Shown: positions 1 through 8,332 of the stretch, in pieces
How positions within the stretch are numbered: position 1 is the stretch's first letter
Layout: each line of letters opens with the position of its first letter
Assembly: GCF_030915385.1 (NCBI RefSeq)
Contig: NZ_CP133268.1
Span: 558,001-622,000 of the forward strand
Length of the DNA stretch: 64,000 nt
Origin: Neobacillus sp. PS3-12
GTDB taxonomy: Bacteria; Bacillota; Bacilli; Bacillales; Cytobacillaceae
Direction: 5' to 3'
Notes under the pieces: model-generated
What the model was told of the DNA's origin: nothing
The model's input: the letters and a program-made list of their open reading frames with translations, nothing else
The model's database searches: none
Made by a program: the position numbers and the translations under genes

Positions 1-188
1 TTTGGATTAACATAGACCCGTGTTACAACCTGTGTAACTGGATCAATAGAAACCTCTTGCGTAGGTTCAAAGCCCTCAGCAGGAGCAGAGCCTGCGGCAT
101 TGTAGCGCTTGTCTTTTCGCTTGGAAATCACCCAAAAAATGAGAACTAATGTTAATTGAAACGCCAGGTAATAGATAAACCATTTCAT
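1..188 (-). CDS. Small membrane protein, C-terminal part outside window
   Basis: The frame opens with an ATG at 188 and stays open to the window edge, giving about 62 residues. The first 22 or so residues are hydrophobic and aromatic and form one membrane segment, followed by a basic stretch (SKRKDKR) that should face the cytoplasm and then a soluble Pro/Thr/Val-rich part. It starts three bases after the stop of the YbjQ-family gene, so the two are almost certainly cotranscribed. I do not recognise the family. A membrane partner for the YbjQ-like protein is an inference from position only. Confidence 0.6.
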   Translation of the reverse strand, partial: MKWFIYYLAFQLTLVLIFWVISKRKDKRYNAAGSAPAEGFEPTQEVSIDPVTQVVTRVYVNP

Positions 189-190
189 AA

Positions 191-514
191 CTATTTAACC
201 TGTTCTACAACAACCGCTGTCCCATATGCAACGATTTCACTCATGTTCTGACCAATCTCGCCAGAATCATAGCGAAACATGATGACTGCATTAGCCCCCA
301 TTGCCTGAGCATTTTTTGTTAACCGATCCATCGCCTGCTTTCTGGCATCTTCCAGCATCTCCGTATATTCCTTAATTTCACCACCTGCCAAAGAGCGGAA
401 AGCGGCCGTGACCTGCCCTGCAAATCCTCGGCTTCTTACGACTAGACCAAAGCAAGCACCTTTGATTTCTTTAATTTGGTACCCCTCAATTTTTTCGGTT
501 GTTACAATAATCAT
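191..514 (-). CDS. YbjQ / UPF0145 family protein
   Basis: A 107-residue protein with the hallmarks of the YbjQ (UPF0145) family: an N-terminal TTEKIEGYQI strand, the GxxV(R)SR turn, and a C-terminal alternating strand with MGANAVIMFRYDS and YGTAVVVE. The family forms pentamers of dodecin-like appearance and is often annotated as a putative heavy-metal-binding domain, but its biochemical role is unsettled. Length is normal for the family. An AGGGGG ribosome binding site lies ahead of the ATG. A perfect inverted repeat at 546-567 lies just upstream and probably controls it, possibly through the divergent regulator at 705. Confidence 0.88.
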   Translation of the reverse strand: MIIVTTEKIEGYQIKEIKGACFGLVVRSRGFAGQVTAAFRSLAGGEIKEYTEMLEDARKQAMDRLTKNAQAMGANAVIMFRYDSGEIGQNMSEIVAYGTAVVVEQVK

Positions 515-545
515 TGTAAAACCCCCTATAAGTGATGATGAACCA

Positions 546-567
546 TTATTATCATTTGTGATAATAA
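546..567. promoter_or_regulatory. Inverted repeat, putative operator for the YbjQ-family gene
   Basis: The half-sites TTATTATCA and TGATAATAA are perfect complements separated by four bases (TTTG). The site lies about 30 bases upstream of the ATG of the minus-strand gene at 514. The same half-sites recur at 660-687 in front of the divergent regulator, which suggests one protein reads both. Confidence 0.5.
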
Positions 568-657
568 TAACCGAGAAGTGAAAATTTGTAAATCATTTTT
601 ATTAATGTTAATTATTAGAAATTTTTCTTCCAGATGATTGACAAATACTAAGGTATA

Positions 658-689
658 TTTTATTATCATTATCAATAATGATAATAAAA
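658..689. promoter_or_regulatory. 15-bp inverted repeat before the wHTH regulator, putative autoregulatory operator
   Basis: A 15-base perfect inverted repeat (arms 658-672 and 675-689, two-base centre) contains the same TTATTATCA/TGATAATAA half-sites as the palindrome at 546-567 but with ten rather than four bases between them. It lies 15 bases upstream of the chosen ATG at 705. It resembles an A+T-rich operator; autoregulation is inferred. Confidence 0.5.
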
Positions 690-704
690 ATTAAGGTGAT
701 CCTA

Positions 705-1262
705 ATGAAATCCAAAGCAGACTTAATCTTACATCCTGTTCGAATGCAAATAGTACAGACTTTAGCTGGCGGTCAACAATTTACTGTTCATGATATTGCC
801 CTTCGGTTACCAGACGTACCACAAGCAACCCTTTATCGCCATTTAAACAAGCTTGTTAATGGCGGAGTCATTGAAACTGTGGCCCAAAATCAAGTAAGGG
901 GAGCCATTGAGAAAGTCTATGCACTCGCAAGTGACGGCATGATTTCAGCCCAGGAATTTGCTGAAAGTTCGAAAGAAGAAAAGATGGGGGTGTTCATCCA
1001 ATTTGTGAGCGGAGTCATCAATAACTTTGGTGAATATTTAAATCAAGATACAGTAGATTTTGTAAAAGACGGAGTAACATTTCGGCAGGCAGAAATGCAT
1101 ATGAATGATGAAGAGTTTCAAGAGTTTGCCCAAGGCCTTGCAAAAGTATTTTCCAAGGTAATGAATAATGAACCACGTGAAGATAGAAAAAAACGAAAAA
1201 TAACAACCATTATCATTCCGAAAGTCAAAAAGGAGAGGATCGAGAATGACCTACCAAATTAG
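705..1262 (+). CDS. ArsR-like winged-helix transcriptional regulator
   Basis: A 185-residue protein with an N-terminal winged helix-turn-helix: LILHPVRMQIVQTL, then DIALRLPDVPQATLYRHLNKL as the recognition helix and a VIETV wing. This is the arrangement of ArsR/HTH_20 proteins. The remaining 110 residues are helical and end in a very basic stretch (EDRKKRK), probably for dimerisation or ligand sensing. I chose the ATG at 705 because AAGGTG sits correctly before it; an upstream in-frame ATG at 678 falls inside the palindrome and has no ribosome binding site. It is divergent from the YbjQ gene and is followed by a CPBP protease gene. The ligand is unknown. Confidence 0.82.
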   Translation: MKSKADLILHPVRMQIVQTLAGGQQFTVHDIALRLPDVPQATLYRHLNKLVNGGVIETVAQNQVRGAIEKVYALASDGMISAQEFAESSKEEKMGVFIQFVSGVINNFGEYLNQDTVDFVKDGVTFRQAEMHMNDEEFQEFAQGLAKVFSKVMNNEPREDRKKRKITTIIIPKVKKERIENDLPN

Positions 1263-1356
1263 TGAAGAGAATGCAGTGATTACTAAAGTTGGCTGATCAC
1301 TCGTTTGAAACAATCGTTGAAAAATAGAGAAAAAATTTTGGGGGAGAGTGTTGATA

Positions 1357-2110
1357 ATGAAACAGCAGATTAAATTCAGCCGGATTTTTGGGTGTATTAA
1401 GCTTAATCGCTATGTTGATTGGAATTCCATACATGATTGCAGCTTTTGGAACTTCACCCGCTGTAGCAAAAGTGCCAGTTTCAGTACTGCTAACAGGTTC
1501 AATTGTTCAATCTACTATAACAGCCTTTTTGTTTGCTTGGCTTGGTTTGATTATGGGAAAGTCAGTTGGACTTGATGCTCCCATTTTTCGCAGGTGGATT
1601 ACAAAAACAGGTACAGCACAGTTTCAAAGAAAGAATGTTGTGTTTGCTTTAATTGCAGGTGTAATCGTTTCGCTTATTACAGCAGGCTTGGATTACTTCA
1701 TTTTTTTGCCCCATATCCCAAATATAGCAGATAAGGCCCCTCATATTTCTCGACTAGCAGGATTACTGACTTTTATGCAAGGCGGGGTATTTGAAGAAGT
1801 TGTGGTCCGTCTCTTCATTATGACTTTGATTGTTTGGATTCTATTCAAGTTATTAGGGCGCAAAAGCGGCGCAAAGTCCTGGATGTACTGGGTAGGAATC
1901 ATTGGAGCCGCAATTCTTTTTGGAGTGGGCCATCTTCCCGCAGCACAACAAATGTTTGGTCATATTACCCCTTTCTTTTTTGTCCGGACGATCGTATTGA
2001 ATGGATTGCCAGGATTGGTGTATGGTTATATCTATTGGAAAAAAGGACTTGAGTATGGAATGATCGCACATGCCATCAGCGATATCGTCCTCCATGGTTT
2101 TTTTGGATAA
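1357..2110 (+). CDS. CPBP-family intramembrane protease, probable frameshift near the start
   Basis: A polytopic membrane protein with the CPBP (Abi) signature: EEVVVR (EExxxR), a following FGVGH histidine and HAISD near the C terminus, the motifs that build the metalloprotease site. Bacillus members are used in bacteriocin self-immunity or protein maturation, but no partner identifies the role here. The ribosome binding site GGGGGAG fits the ATG at 1357 (MKQQIKFSRI), yet that frame fails; the conserved frame begins at TTG 1388. Removing one T from the five-T run at 1385-1389 joins MKQQIKFSRIL to GVLSLIAML in one 250-residue protein. Either the extra T is real and disrupts the gene, or it is a base-call error. 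A terminator follows the stop. Confidence 0.8.
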
Positions 2111-2115
2111 ATTTT

Positions 2116-2151
2116 AAGAGACGGGGACATTTAATTTCCCGTCTCTTTTTT
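2116..2151 (+). terminator. Rho-independent terminator after the CPBP gene
   Basis: A ten-base stem (AAGAGACGGG with CCCGTCTCTT) and 12-base loop are followed by a run of T. It lies between convergent genes and can serve the CPBP gene on the plus strand; the RNase J gene ends just beyond it. Confidence 0.8.
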
Positions 2152-2159
2152 CCCATTTT

Positions 2160-3833
2160 TTAAATCTCAATGATAATCGGCAAAATCATCGGTTTTCGTT
2201 TTGTCTCTTTAAATAAGAATTGCCCCACTGTTTTTTTTACGTTTTGCTTGATCACATTCCATTGGCGAAGATTTTCTCCTCGCATATCATTAACCGTTTT
2301 TTTAACCAGACGGTTCACTTCTTTTATGAGCTCTTCTGAATCTTTTACGTAAACAAATCCCCTGGTGATTGTATCTGGATCGGAAATGAGTTTTTGTTCA
2401 TTTTTGCTAAGGGTTAATACAATGACCAACATGCCATCCTCTGATAGCTGTTTACGGTCCCTTAACACCATTTCTCCTATATCTCCAACACCCATTCCAT
2501 CCACATACGTATCTCCAGATGGGATATCCCGAGTCTGCCTTGCAACCCCGTGTTCAATATCGACTACATCCCCATTTCGAATAATGAAGGTATTTTCTTT
2601 CTCGACCCCAACAGATACAGCTAACAAACGATGGTGATGCAGCATTCTATATTCACCATGTATAGGAATAAAATAGGTCGGCTTCATTAATGTGATCATC
2701 AGTTTTAAATCTTCCTGATATCCATGCCCAGAAACGTGCATTCCTGTAGAACTTCCTGAGCCATAGATAACGTTTGCTCCAAGCTGAAAAAGATTATTGA
2801 TAATTCGTGAAACATCTTTTTCATTACCGGGTATTGGCGATGCTGCCAATATAACAGTATCTCCAGGGTAAATGGATACACCGCGATAGCTTCCGCTTGC
2901 AAGTCTGGCGAGAGCGGCCATTGGTTCCCCCTGACTACCAGTACAAAGGATTGCAACCCTTTCAGGTGAAATTTTATCAATATCGTTTACGTCTATCAGC
3001 ATTCCCTCAGGTATATCGATATAGCCCCGTTCGATCGCGACCGATACCACATTTACCATACTTCTTCCCAGCAGTACAAGCTTACGGTTTGTTTTAATGG
3101 CATAATTAACAACCTGCTGAACACGGTTCACGTTTGAAGCAAAAGTAGAGATAAAAAGTTTACCTTGGGCTTTCATAAAAGCCTCATCCATATGTCCAGC
3201 CACGATTCGCTCTGATGGAGTCAGACCAGGACGCTCAGCATTCGTGCTCTCTGAAACCAGCGCCAAGACCCCTTTTTTACCAATTTCAGCCATTTTATGT
3301 ATGTCCGAATATTGATTATTTTCAGGAGTCAGATCGAATTTGAAATCCCCAGTATGAACGACAGTTCCTTCAGGTGTCTCAAACACAATCCCCAGACAGT
3401 CTGGTATACTGTGGCTTACTTTGAAAAAGAAAACCTTTATCTGTCCCAACTCTAGCTCTGACCTTGAATCTATTGGTATTAGTGTAGTATCTCTTACAAG
3501 GCGATGCTCTTCTAATTTTAATTCAATTAAACCAAGGGTGAACTTTGTCGCATAAATAGGAACATTTATCTTTTTTAAAAAATATGGAATTCCACCGATA
3601 TGGTCTTCATGTCCATGAGTCACGACTAATCCTCGGATGTGTTCCCTATTTTCTTCAAGATAAGTCATATCGGGAATAATCAAATCAATACCCAACAGGC
3701 TTTCATCAGGGAACTTGCCGCCGCAGTCAATGATCACCATATCTTCTCCATATTGAATGACATACATGTTTTTACCAATTTCATTGATGCCACCTAAAGC
3801 AAAAATCGATAATAGATTATCATTGGTTCTCAT
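2160..3833 (-). CDS. Ribonuclease J (divergent paralogue)
   Basis: A 557-residue metallo-beta-lactamase/beta-CASP ribonuclease. Residues 73-78 read HGHEDH, the zinc motif of RNase J; LLGIDLIIPD, HTGDFKFD and HGEYRMLHHH further along match the family. RNase J has 5' exonuclease and endonuclease activity in mRNA and rRNA processing. The sequence is as complete as RNase J1 but diverges from both the RnjA and RnjB N termini, so it may be a third copy; that needs the rest of the genome. The ATG at 3833 is preceded by GGGAGG at good spacing; a TTG five codons upstream overlaps that site and was rejected. It is transcribed alone. Confidence 0.9.
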   Translation of the reverse strand: MRTNDNLLSIFALGGINEIGKNMYVIQYGEDMVIIDCGGKFPDESLLGIDLIIPDMTYLEENREHIRGLVVTHGHEDHIGGIPYFLKKINVPIYATKFTLGLIELKLEEHRLVRDTTLIPIDSRSELELGQIKVFFFKVSHSIPDCLGIVFETPEGTVVHTGDFKFDLTPENNQYSDIHKMAEIGKKGVLALVSESTNAERPGLTPSERIVAGHMDEAFMKAQGKLFISTFASNVNRVQQVVNYAIKTNRKLVLLGRSMVNVVSVAIERGYIDIPEGMLIDVNDIDKISPERVAILCTGSQGEPMAALARLASGSYRGVSIYPGDTVILAASPIPGNEKDVSRIINNLFQLGANVIYGSGSSTGMHVSGHGYQEDLKLMITLMKPTYFIPIHGEYRMLHHHRLLAVSVGVEKENTFIIRNGDVVDIEHGVARQTRDIPSGDTYVDGMGVGDIGEMVLRDRKQLSEDGMLVIVLTLSKNEQKLISDPDTITRGFVYVKDSEELIKEVNRLVKKTVNDMRGENLRQWNVIKQNVKKTVGQFLFKETKRKPMILPIIIEI

Positions 3834-4030
3834 GGTGAATCCTCCCAATTCGAATTAAATAGTTGTAGTATTCCCTTTTGGAAATGTTTTTATTAAAAAA
3901 ATGTATGGTGACTGCAACTGTCAAAAAAAATCGGATTGACAATTTGATAAATGCCTGCCCAATTTTAGTTCCCTGCTAAACCGTTCCTAAAAATATAGAC
4001 ATTTATATACAAATATGTCCATATGTTCTA

Positions 4031-4347
4031 TAAAGAATTAATTCTTTACTAGCACGCAAAACGAACAGAGCTTTTTGCGAATCGCGTTAGGGAATCACGC
4101 CCTAATTCCAGAATGGAAACATCCGTACAATTCGAGTTTTCCAACCAAAATTGACTTGATCGTCTCCATCGCAGTTTTGTGAATTTGTTCCTTCTAACTC
4201 CTTCACGAACAGGATATCTCTCGACACTCTGGATCGGCTGTTAGCCGCGCTGGTTATGAAAAACATGGAATCAAATTGGAGTACGTAGTCCTTTTCTTCC
4301 TTGCAGGTAAAAAGGAAGCGTTGCTCCAATTTTATAGTTGAAGCTAT
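4031..4347 (-). other. Structured 3' flank of tnpB, candidate omega RNA / element end
   Basis: Downstream of the TnpB gene lie three inverted repeats in close order: an 18-base palindrome (4031-4048), a stem CGCAAAA/TTTTGCG (4055-4061 with 4073-4079) and a stem TTAGGG/CCCTAA (4087-4092 with 4100-4105). In IS200/IS605 elements the guide (omega) RNA comes from the 3' end of tnpB and the adjoining element end, so this flank is the place to expect it. An open frame at 4102-4329 has no recognisable protein character and I treat it as noncoding. The exact element boundary cannot be fixed by eye. The stretch 3834-4030 shows no feature. Confidence 0.3.
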
Positions 4348-5889
4348 TTATCGATCAGCTTTTAATAGTTCAATTTTATCTTGGAATGCATACTCTTTTT
4401 TGTAATAGTTTGTAAGAGTTCGCCACTTACTGAAATTTGATTGTTTCCTATCAAGTCCTTTAGGGAAAGTGAGAACTGTATCATATTTTATTTTTTCTGG
4501 TTTTAAAAAATATCCTCTTCTGGCAATCACACAAGCTGCTGCTTCGTGAGAACTTAATCCATAACGTGCCATAAATTTCATATGTCCAATTTGGCTTGTA
4601 TAAGCGGGATTTATTCTCCTTATGTTCACCCCTGCCTTTTTCGCTTTTGCTTCGATTAATGCTTGAAAGGATGAATAGGCAAAACCCGAAAGCATGCGGG
4701 CATAGCTGGCACCCATCTGCTTTAATTGTGTTTTCTTTCTGGTAAAATTCAACTTCTCAATCACGATATCTTTTTGAACCAGAACCGCATCGTTCAATAC
4801 TTCTTTTATCGCATCACTTAATGAAGCTTTGACCTGTTCTTTCCTTCTGCCGTACATCGAAACTTTGATCGTGTCTCGATGAATTGGATTTCCATAACGG
4901 TCCACCTCACAGATCGCCAAGAATCCTGTATTGAGATCAATTCCGATTAATCCATTTCGATTGGATGTCCCGATTGGAGGAGTTTCTCTTTCGACCGTTG
5001 CATTTACATACCAGCCTTTTTCCTTCTTGATAAAACGGTAAGTGATGGAAGTAAAATATTTTTGTGGTTTCCCATTGCGAGTAAAACCCATATAGGGAAT
5101 TTTCGCCTTATCCAACCATTCTTGTCCGTAAGGGAACATGACGGATGGAAACTCGATGTACTTCCCGTATTTCCCAATGAAGCAATCGGCAACTCGTAAC
5201 CTGAGCGTATTCTCTACATTATACGTGGCAGACTGGTTTCCGAAGGTTTCATCTTTAGAACCGATCACAAGAAATTGGGAGCTTCTTGCCTCGACCCAAT
5301 CGTTCTTCCACTGTTGATGATCTTTGTATTCATTTTCAATTAAATGGAATTGCTTATGAAAGAGTTTCTTTGAACCAAAGCAGATACGGATTCTCTTTGT
5401 GTCACGGTCGACCTTTAGCTTTTCAAGCTTTTGTTGCAGGTTTCTCAATCTTCGTTTCTTTTGGTGAAGAAAATGTTTAAGGTTTTTATACTTTTTTACA
5501 TGTTGACGAAATAACGGATTTGTTTGTGGAATTAGAAGAAGTTTCTGGTGAAGTTTTGCTGTTTGATTTGTTTTCTGATGAATGATTTTTTGCAGGTGAA
5601 CGGTTTTAGCTTCTAAATCTTGAAGATCCAAATCCCTTTTTTCCAAAAAAGAAGAGACCTTTCCATCCAACTGCATTCGTATGGAGTTAAACTGACGAGA
5701 CGTAATGCCATATTGCTTTAGAAAGGTCTTTTTAAGATTGGAAGGGGGAATTTCCTTGATATGAGATTGAACAAATAGTTTGCGTTCTAGTTTTCCAAAA
5801 AACTTTCCATACTCTATGAGGTACTGATCAGATGTAGATCCACGATTCAGTTGGATGTTGCAGAGTTTCGTTTGGTACGTTTGAAACAT
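4348..5889 (-). CDS. tnpB: IS200/IS605-family TnpB-related RNA-guided nuclease
   Basis: A 513-residue OrfB/TnpB-like protein. Residues 1-200 are basic and coiled-coil rich (numerous K/Q/L heptads near 80-165). The RuvC-like part carries Asp318 in GIDLNTG and Glu378 in VIEKLNF. The third motif reads GLSSHEAAA, placing a Glu (449) where most TnpB proteins have Asp followed by x-N-A-A. The Cys4 zinc finger usual between motifs II and III is absent. These traits fit the long TnpB-related accessory-protein group. There is no TnpA transposase nearby, so the element cannot move alone. A hexamer repeat lies upstream, a hairpin-rich flank downstream. Nuclease activity is unproven. Confidence 0.85.
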   Translation of the reverse strand: MFQTYQTKLCNIQLNRGSTSDQYLIEYGKFFGKLERKLFVQSHIKEIPPSNLKKTFLKQYGITSRQFNSIRMQLDGKVSSFLEKRDLDLQDLEAKTVHLQKIIHQKTNQTAKLHQKLLLIPQTNPLFRQHVKKYKNLKHFLHQKKRRLRNLQQKLEKLKVDRDTKRIRICFGSKKLFHKQFHLIENEYKDHQQWKNDWVEARSSQFLVIGSKDETFGNQSATYNVENTLRLRVADCFIGKYGKYIEFPSVMFPYGQEWLDKAKIPYMGFTRNGKPQKYFTSITYRFIKKEKGWYVNATVERETPPIGTSNRNGLIGIDLNTGFLAICEVDRYGNPIHRDTIKVSMYGRRKEQVKASLSDAIKEVLNDAVLVQKDIVIEKLNFTRKKTQLKQMGASYARMLSGFAYSSFQALIEAKAKKAGVNIRRINPAYTSQIGHMKFMARYGLSSHEAAACVIARRGYFLKPEKIKYDTVLTFPKGLDRKQSNFSKWRTLTNYYKKEYAFQDKIELLKADR

Positions 5890-5943
5890 CTTTTATCACA
5901 CCCCAATCAAATTTGTTTTTGGTTTTAAACTATATTTTAAATA

Positions 5944-5973
5944 GGTGTAGGTGTAGGTGTAGGTGTAGGTGTA
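5944..5973. repeat. Hexanucleotide tandem repeat GGTGTA, five copies
   Basis: Five perfect head-to-tail copies of GGTGTA lie about 55 bases upstream of the tnpB start codon, in its 5' leader or promoter. Short tandem repeats like this change copy number by slippage. A sixth, degenerate copy (AGTATA) follows. It may mark the left end of the TnpB element or only be a leader microsatellite. Confidence 0.75.
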
Positions 5974-6116
5974 AGTATAAAAAGGTATTTTCAAAATAGT
6001 ATTTAATAATTCTGATTCTAAAATAAGAATGTACGTTCTGCACTATGATAATTATAGTATAAAAAGACATGTTTGTCTATTTTTTACTATATTTTTAAAA
6101 ACTGCTAATAACCCCT

Positions 6117-6980
6117 TTATAACTGATAATTCAGGAGAAACTCTAAAAACTTTCTTTGCTTTGTATGTTGAAATTTCATTACCGCATAGGTATTGGCTTG
6201 AGGAAGCTCAATCGTGTTACATGGAACTTCAATCATTCTTCCTTCTAAAAGCTCCTTTCTTACCGTACAAAGAGGTAAAAACGAAACGCCCAATCCTTCC
6301 ATGATAAATTTCTTGGTGATATGTACCTGCGATACCTTCATCATTTTTGCAGATGGATAATTCCTTTTGACCAATCGGCAGAGATTGTCCCAGTAGGCAT
6401 GATGGTTATGCGTCAGAAGAAAATTTGAGGTAAGTACAGCTTCTTCGTCTACGAAATCCAACCCATCATTCGAAGTAACTAATATAACCTTATGACTATA
6501 CAATTGTTCACACACTAAATCGGAATGGACAGTGTTTAAACAAGATAACCCAAGGTCAACCTCTTCATTCAAGACCGTAGCTTCAATATCTGTTGACTCG
6601 ACAATTTTTACAGATACCTCCACCTGGGGATTCTTATTTAAATATGTTTTTAGGACAAATGGAAGGATTGTATCAACGAGTAATGGAGATATGGCCAGAG
6701 AAAGTTTCGTTGTATACCCCTGCTTAAAAGATTGTAAGTCATCCAGCCCGCTTTGATAGATCTCTATTAATCTTTTTGCATGTTCAAAATATCTTTTTCC
6801 CTCTTCGGTTAATCTCATTTTCTTTTTATCCCGTTCAAATAATTGCACACCTAATTCATTTTCTAATTGCTTTATATGAACAGTTACAGAAGGCTGTGAG
6901 ATATATAAAAGCTCTGCTGCTTTTCGAAAATTCCCGCATTGGGCAGCGGTTAGAAACGTATTTAACCAACTTAATTCCAT
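6117..6980 (-). CDS. citR: LysR-type regulator, probable CitR
   Basis: A 287-residue LysR-type regulator: N-terminal HTH (FRKAAELLYISQPSVTVHIK), linker helix and a two-lobed effector domain. It is divergent from a gene that closely resembles B. subtilis citA, and in B. subtilis citR sits in exactly this place and represses citA; the length also fits. The start at 6980 is chosen because GGGGTG stands seven bases before that ATG, whereas the upstream in-frame ATG overlaps the ribosome binding site. Its target is presumably the AT-rich intergenic region shared with citA. The citR name rests on synteny more than on sequence detail. Confidence 0.82.
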   Translation of the reverse strand: MELSWLNTFLTAAQCGNFRKAAELLYISQPSVTVHIKQLENELGVQLFERDKKKMRLTEEGKRYFEHAKRLIEIYQSGLDDLQSFKQGYTTKLSLAISPLLVDTILPFVLKTYLNKNPQVEVSVKIVESTDIEATVLNEEVDLGLSCLNTVHSDLVCEQLYSHKVILVTSNDGLDFVDEEAVLTSNFLLTHNHHAYWDNLCRLVKRNYPSAKMMKVSQVHITKKFIMEGLGVSFLPLCTVRKELLEGRMIEVPCNTIELPQANTYAVMKFQHTKQRKFLEFLLNYQL

Positions 6981-7091
6981 TCTAGAACACCCCATGATTA
7001 AAAATATTAATTAAAATAATTAGAAATAATTAATTTTCATAATTATTTTTATTTTATAAAATAGTTTTTAAAAATGAAAGGGGAAATTTTG
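6981..7091. promoter_or_regulatory. Divergent citR-citA intergenic control region
   Basis: This 111-base region is almost entirely A and T and contains ATAATTA-type motifs repeated several times around 7010-7045 (ATAATTAG, ATAATTAA, ATAATTAT). Spaced dyads of this sort are usual LysR binding sites. The ribosome binding site of citA (AAAGGGGA) is at its right edge. Individual promoter boxes cannot be assigned with confidence in such biased sequence. Confidence 0.4.
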
Positions 7092-8198
7092 ATGTATATT
7101 CCTGGATTAAAAGGTATTGTTGCAGCGGAAACAAAAATCAGTCATATCGATGGGGAGAAAGGTGTCCTTAGCTATCGTGGCTATAACATTTTAGAAATTA
7201 CAAAAAAGTATTCTTTTGAGGAAACCGCCTATCTGCTTTGGTTTGGGGAATTTCCCAATAAAGAACAATTAAAATTTTTAAAAGATCAATTGTCCAGTTT
7301 TCGTGAACTTCCAAAGCATGTTGAGGAACTATTATCTCATCTTCCTGCTGAAATGGATATGATGAGTGTGCTTCGAACAGCCATTTCCGCTATAGGAGGC
7401 AAGGATTATACATGGAAACCGACCGTTGAACAAGCCATGAGATTAACTGCCCTTTTCCCAACAATGATCGCTTATCGAAAAAATCAGTTGGAGGGAAAAC
7501 CGTTTATACACCCAAGTAAAGACTTGAATCATGTAGAGAATTACCTTTATATGCTAAATGGGAAAGTACCTTCCAAAGCTCATGCCAATGCCTTGGAAAC
7601 CTATATGATTTTAACGATGGAGCATGGGATGAATGCTTCTACTTTTGCCGCAAGAGTAACGGTATCGACAGAGTCAGATCTTGTTTCAGCGATCACATCA
7701 GCAATTGGAACAATGAAAGGACCATTACATGGCGGTGCACCTTCTGAAGTAATCGACTTATTAAATGAAATCCATGTAATGGGAGATGCAGAAGAAGTCG
7801 TTCGTACGAAGCTGGCTAACGGCGAGAAATTAATGGGATTTGGACATAGGGTATATAAAACGGTAGATCCCAGAGCTGCAGCATTAAAAGCCAAAATAAA
7901 GGATTTTACTGGCCAGGACCCATGGCTTGATTTAGCTTTGAACGTAGAAAAAATTGGTATCGAACTGTTACAAGAATATAAACCTGGACGGTCTCTTTAT
8001 ACAAATGTTGAATTCTATGCTGCCGCCATCATGAATGCCATTCAAATGGAACCAGAGTTATTTACACCTACCTTTAGTGCCAGCAGGGTGGTTGGCTGGA
8101 GTGCACACGTACTAGAACAATCAGAAAAGAATGTAATATTTAGGCCTGAGTCCAACTTTATTGGTGAATTTCACAACGAACTGACAACTGCCTTCTAA
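7092..8198 (+). CDS. citA: Citrate synthase, CitA type
   Basis: A 368-residue citrate synthase that condenses oxaloacetate and acetyl-CoA in the cytoplasm. It shows [17 protein letters not shown], the histidine motifs EHGMNAS and GFGHRVYK and RPESNFIG near the C terminus. The third catalytic position, usually Asp in NVDFY, is Glu here (NVEFYAAA); as I recall B. subtilis CitA has the same change and is the minor, weaker synthase. The ATG at 7092 is preceded by AAGGGGA with seven-base spacing; the upstream ATG at 7074 is itself part of that region. It is divergent from the LysR gene. A second citrate synthase lies at 15838-16947. Confidence 0.92.
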   Translation: MYIPGLKGIVAAETKISHIDGEKGVLSYRGYNILEITKKYSFEETAYLLWFGEFPNKEQLKFLKDQLSSFRELPKHVEELLSHLPAEMDMMSVLRTAISAIGGKDYTWKPTVEQAMRLTALFPTMIAYRKNQLEGKPFIHPSKDLNHVENYLYMLNGKVPSKAHANALETYMILTMEHGMNASTFAARVTVSTESDLVSAITSAIGTMKGPLHGGAPSEVIDLLNEIHVMGDAEEVVRTKLANGEKLMGFGHRVYKTVDPRAAALKAKIKDFTGQDPWLDLALNVEKIGIELLQEYKPGRSLYTNVEFYAAAIMNAIQMEPELFTPTFSASRVVGWSAHVLEQSEKNVIFRPESNFIGEFHNELTTAF

Positions 8199-8230
8199 CT
8201 GGATGGAAATGAATTCATCCAGTTTTTTTT
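8197..8230 (+). terminator. Rho-independent terminator of citA
   Basis: The arms AACTGGATG (8197-8205) and CATCCAGTT (8216-8224) run directly into eight T. The stem begins within the stop codon of citA, so the gene is monocistronic. Confidence 0.88.
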
Positions 8231-8332
8231 GCTAGCAAAAAGTTCATAGGCATTTAATTTGAAATACGAAATATATTTGTTGTATTATGTGAAGGATTAT
8301 TTTTGATATATACGTTTGAAGGAAGTGTCATC

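Noticed and set aside
678..704. Upstream ATG start for the wHTH regulator
   Set aside because: The ATG at 678 lies inside the perfect palindrome and has no ribosome binding site; the ATG at 705 has AAGGTG at good distance.
1253..1303. Short frame MTYQISEENAVITKVG right after the regulator
   Set aside because: Only 16 codons, no Shine-Dalgarno of its own beyond GGAGAGG near the end of the regulator, and no recognised family; probably chance or a relic.
4102..4329. 75-codon frame downstream of tnpB
   Set aside because: No family resemblance, no ribosome binding site, and it overlaps the hairpin-rich flank expected to be the element end or omega RNA.
5944..5973. GGTGTA array as a CRISPR-like array
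   Set aside because: Units are six bases and directly adjacent with no spacers; it is a microsatellite.
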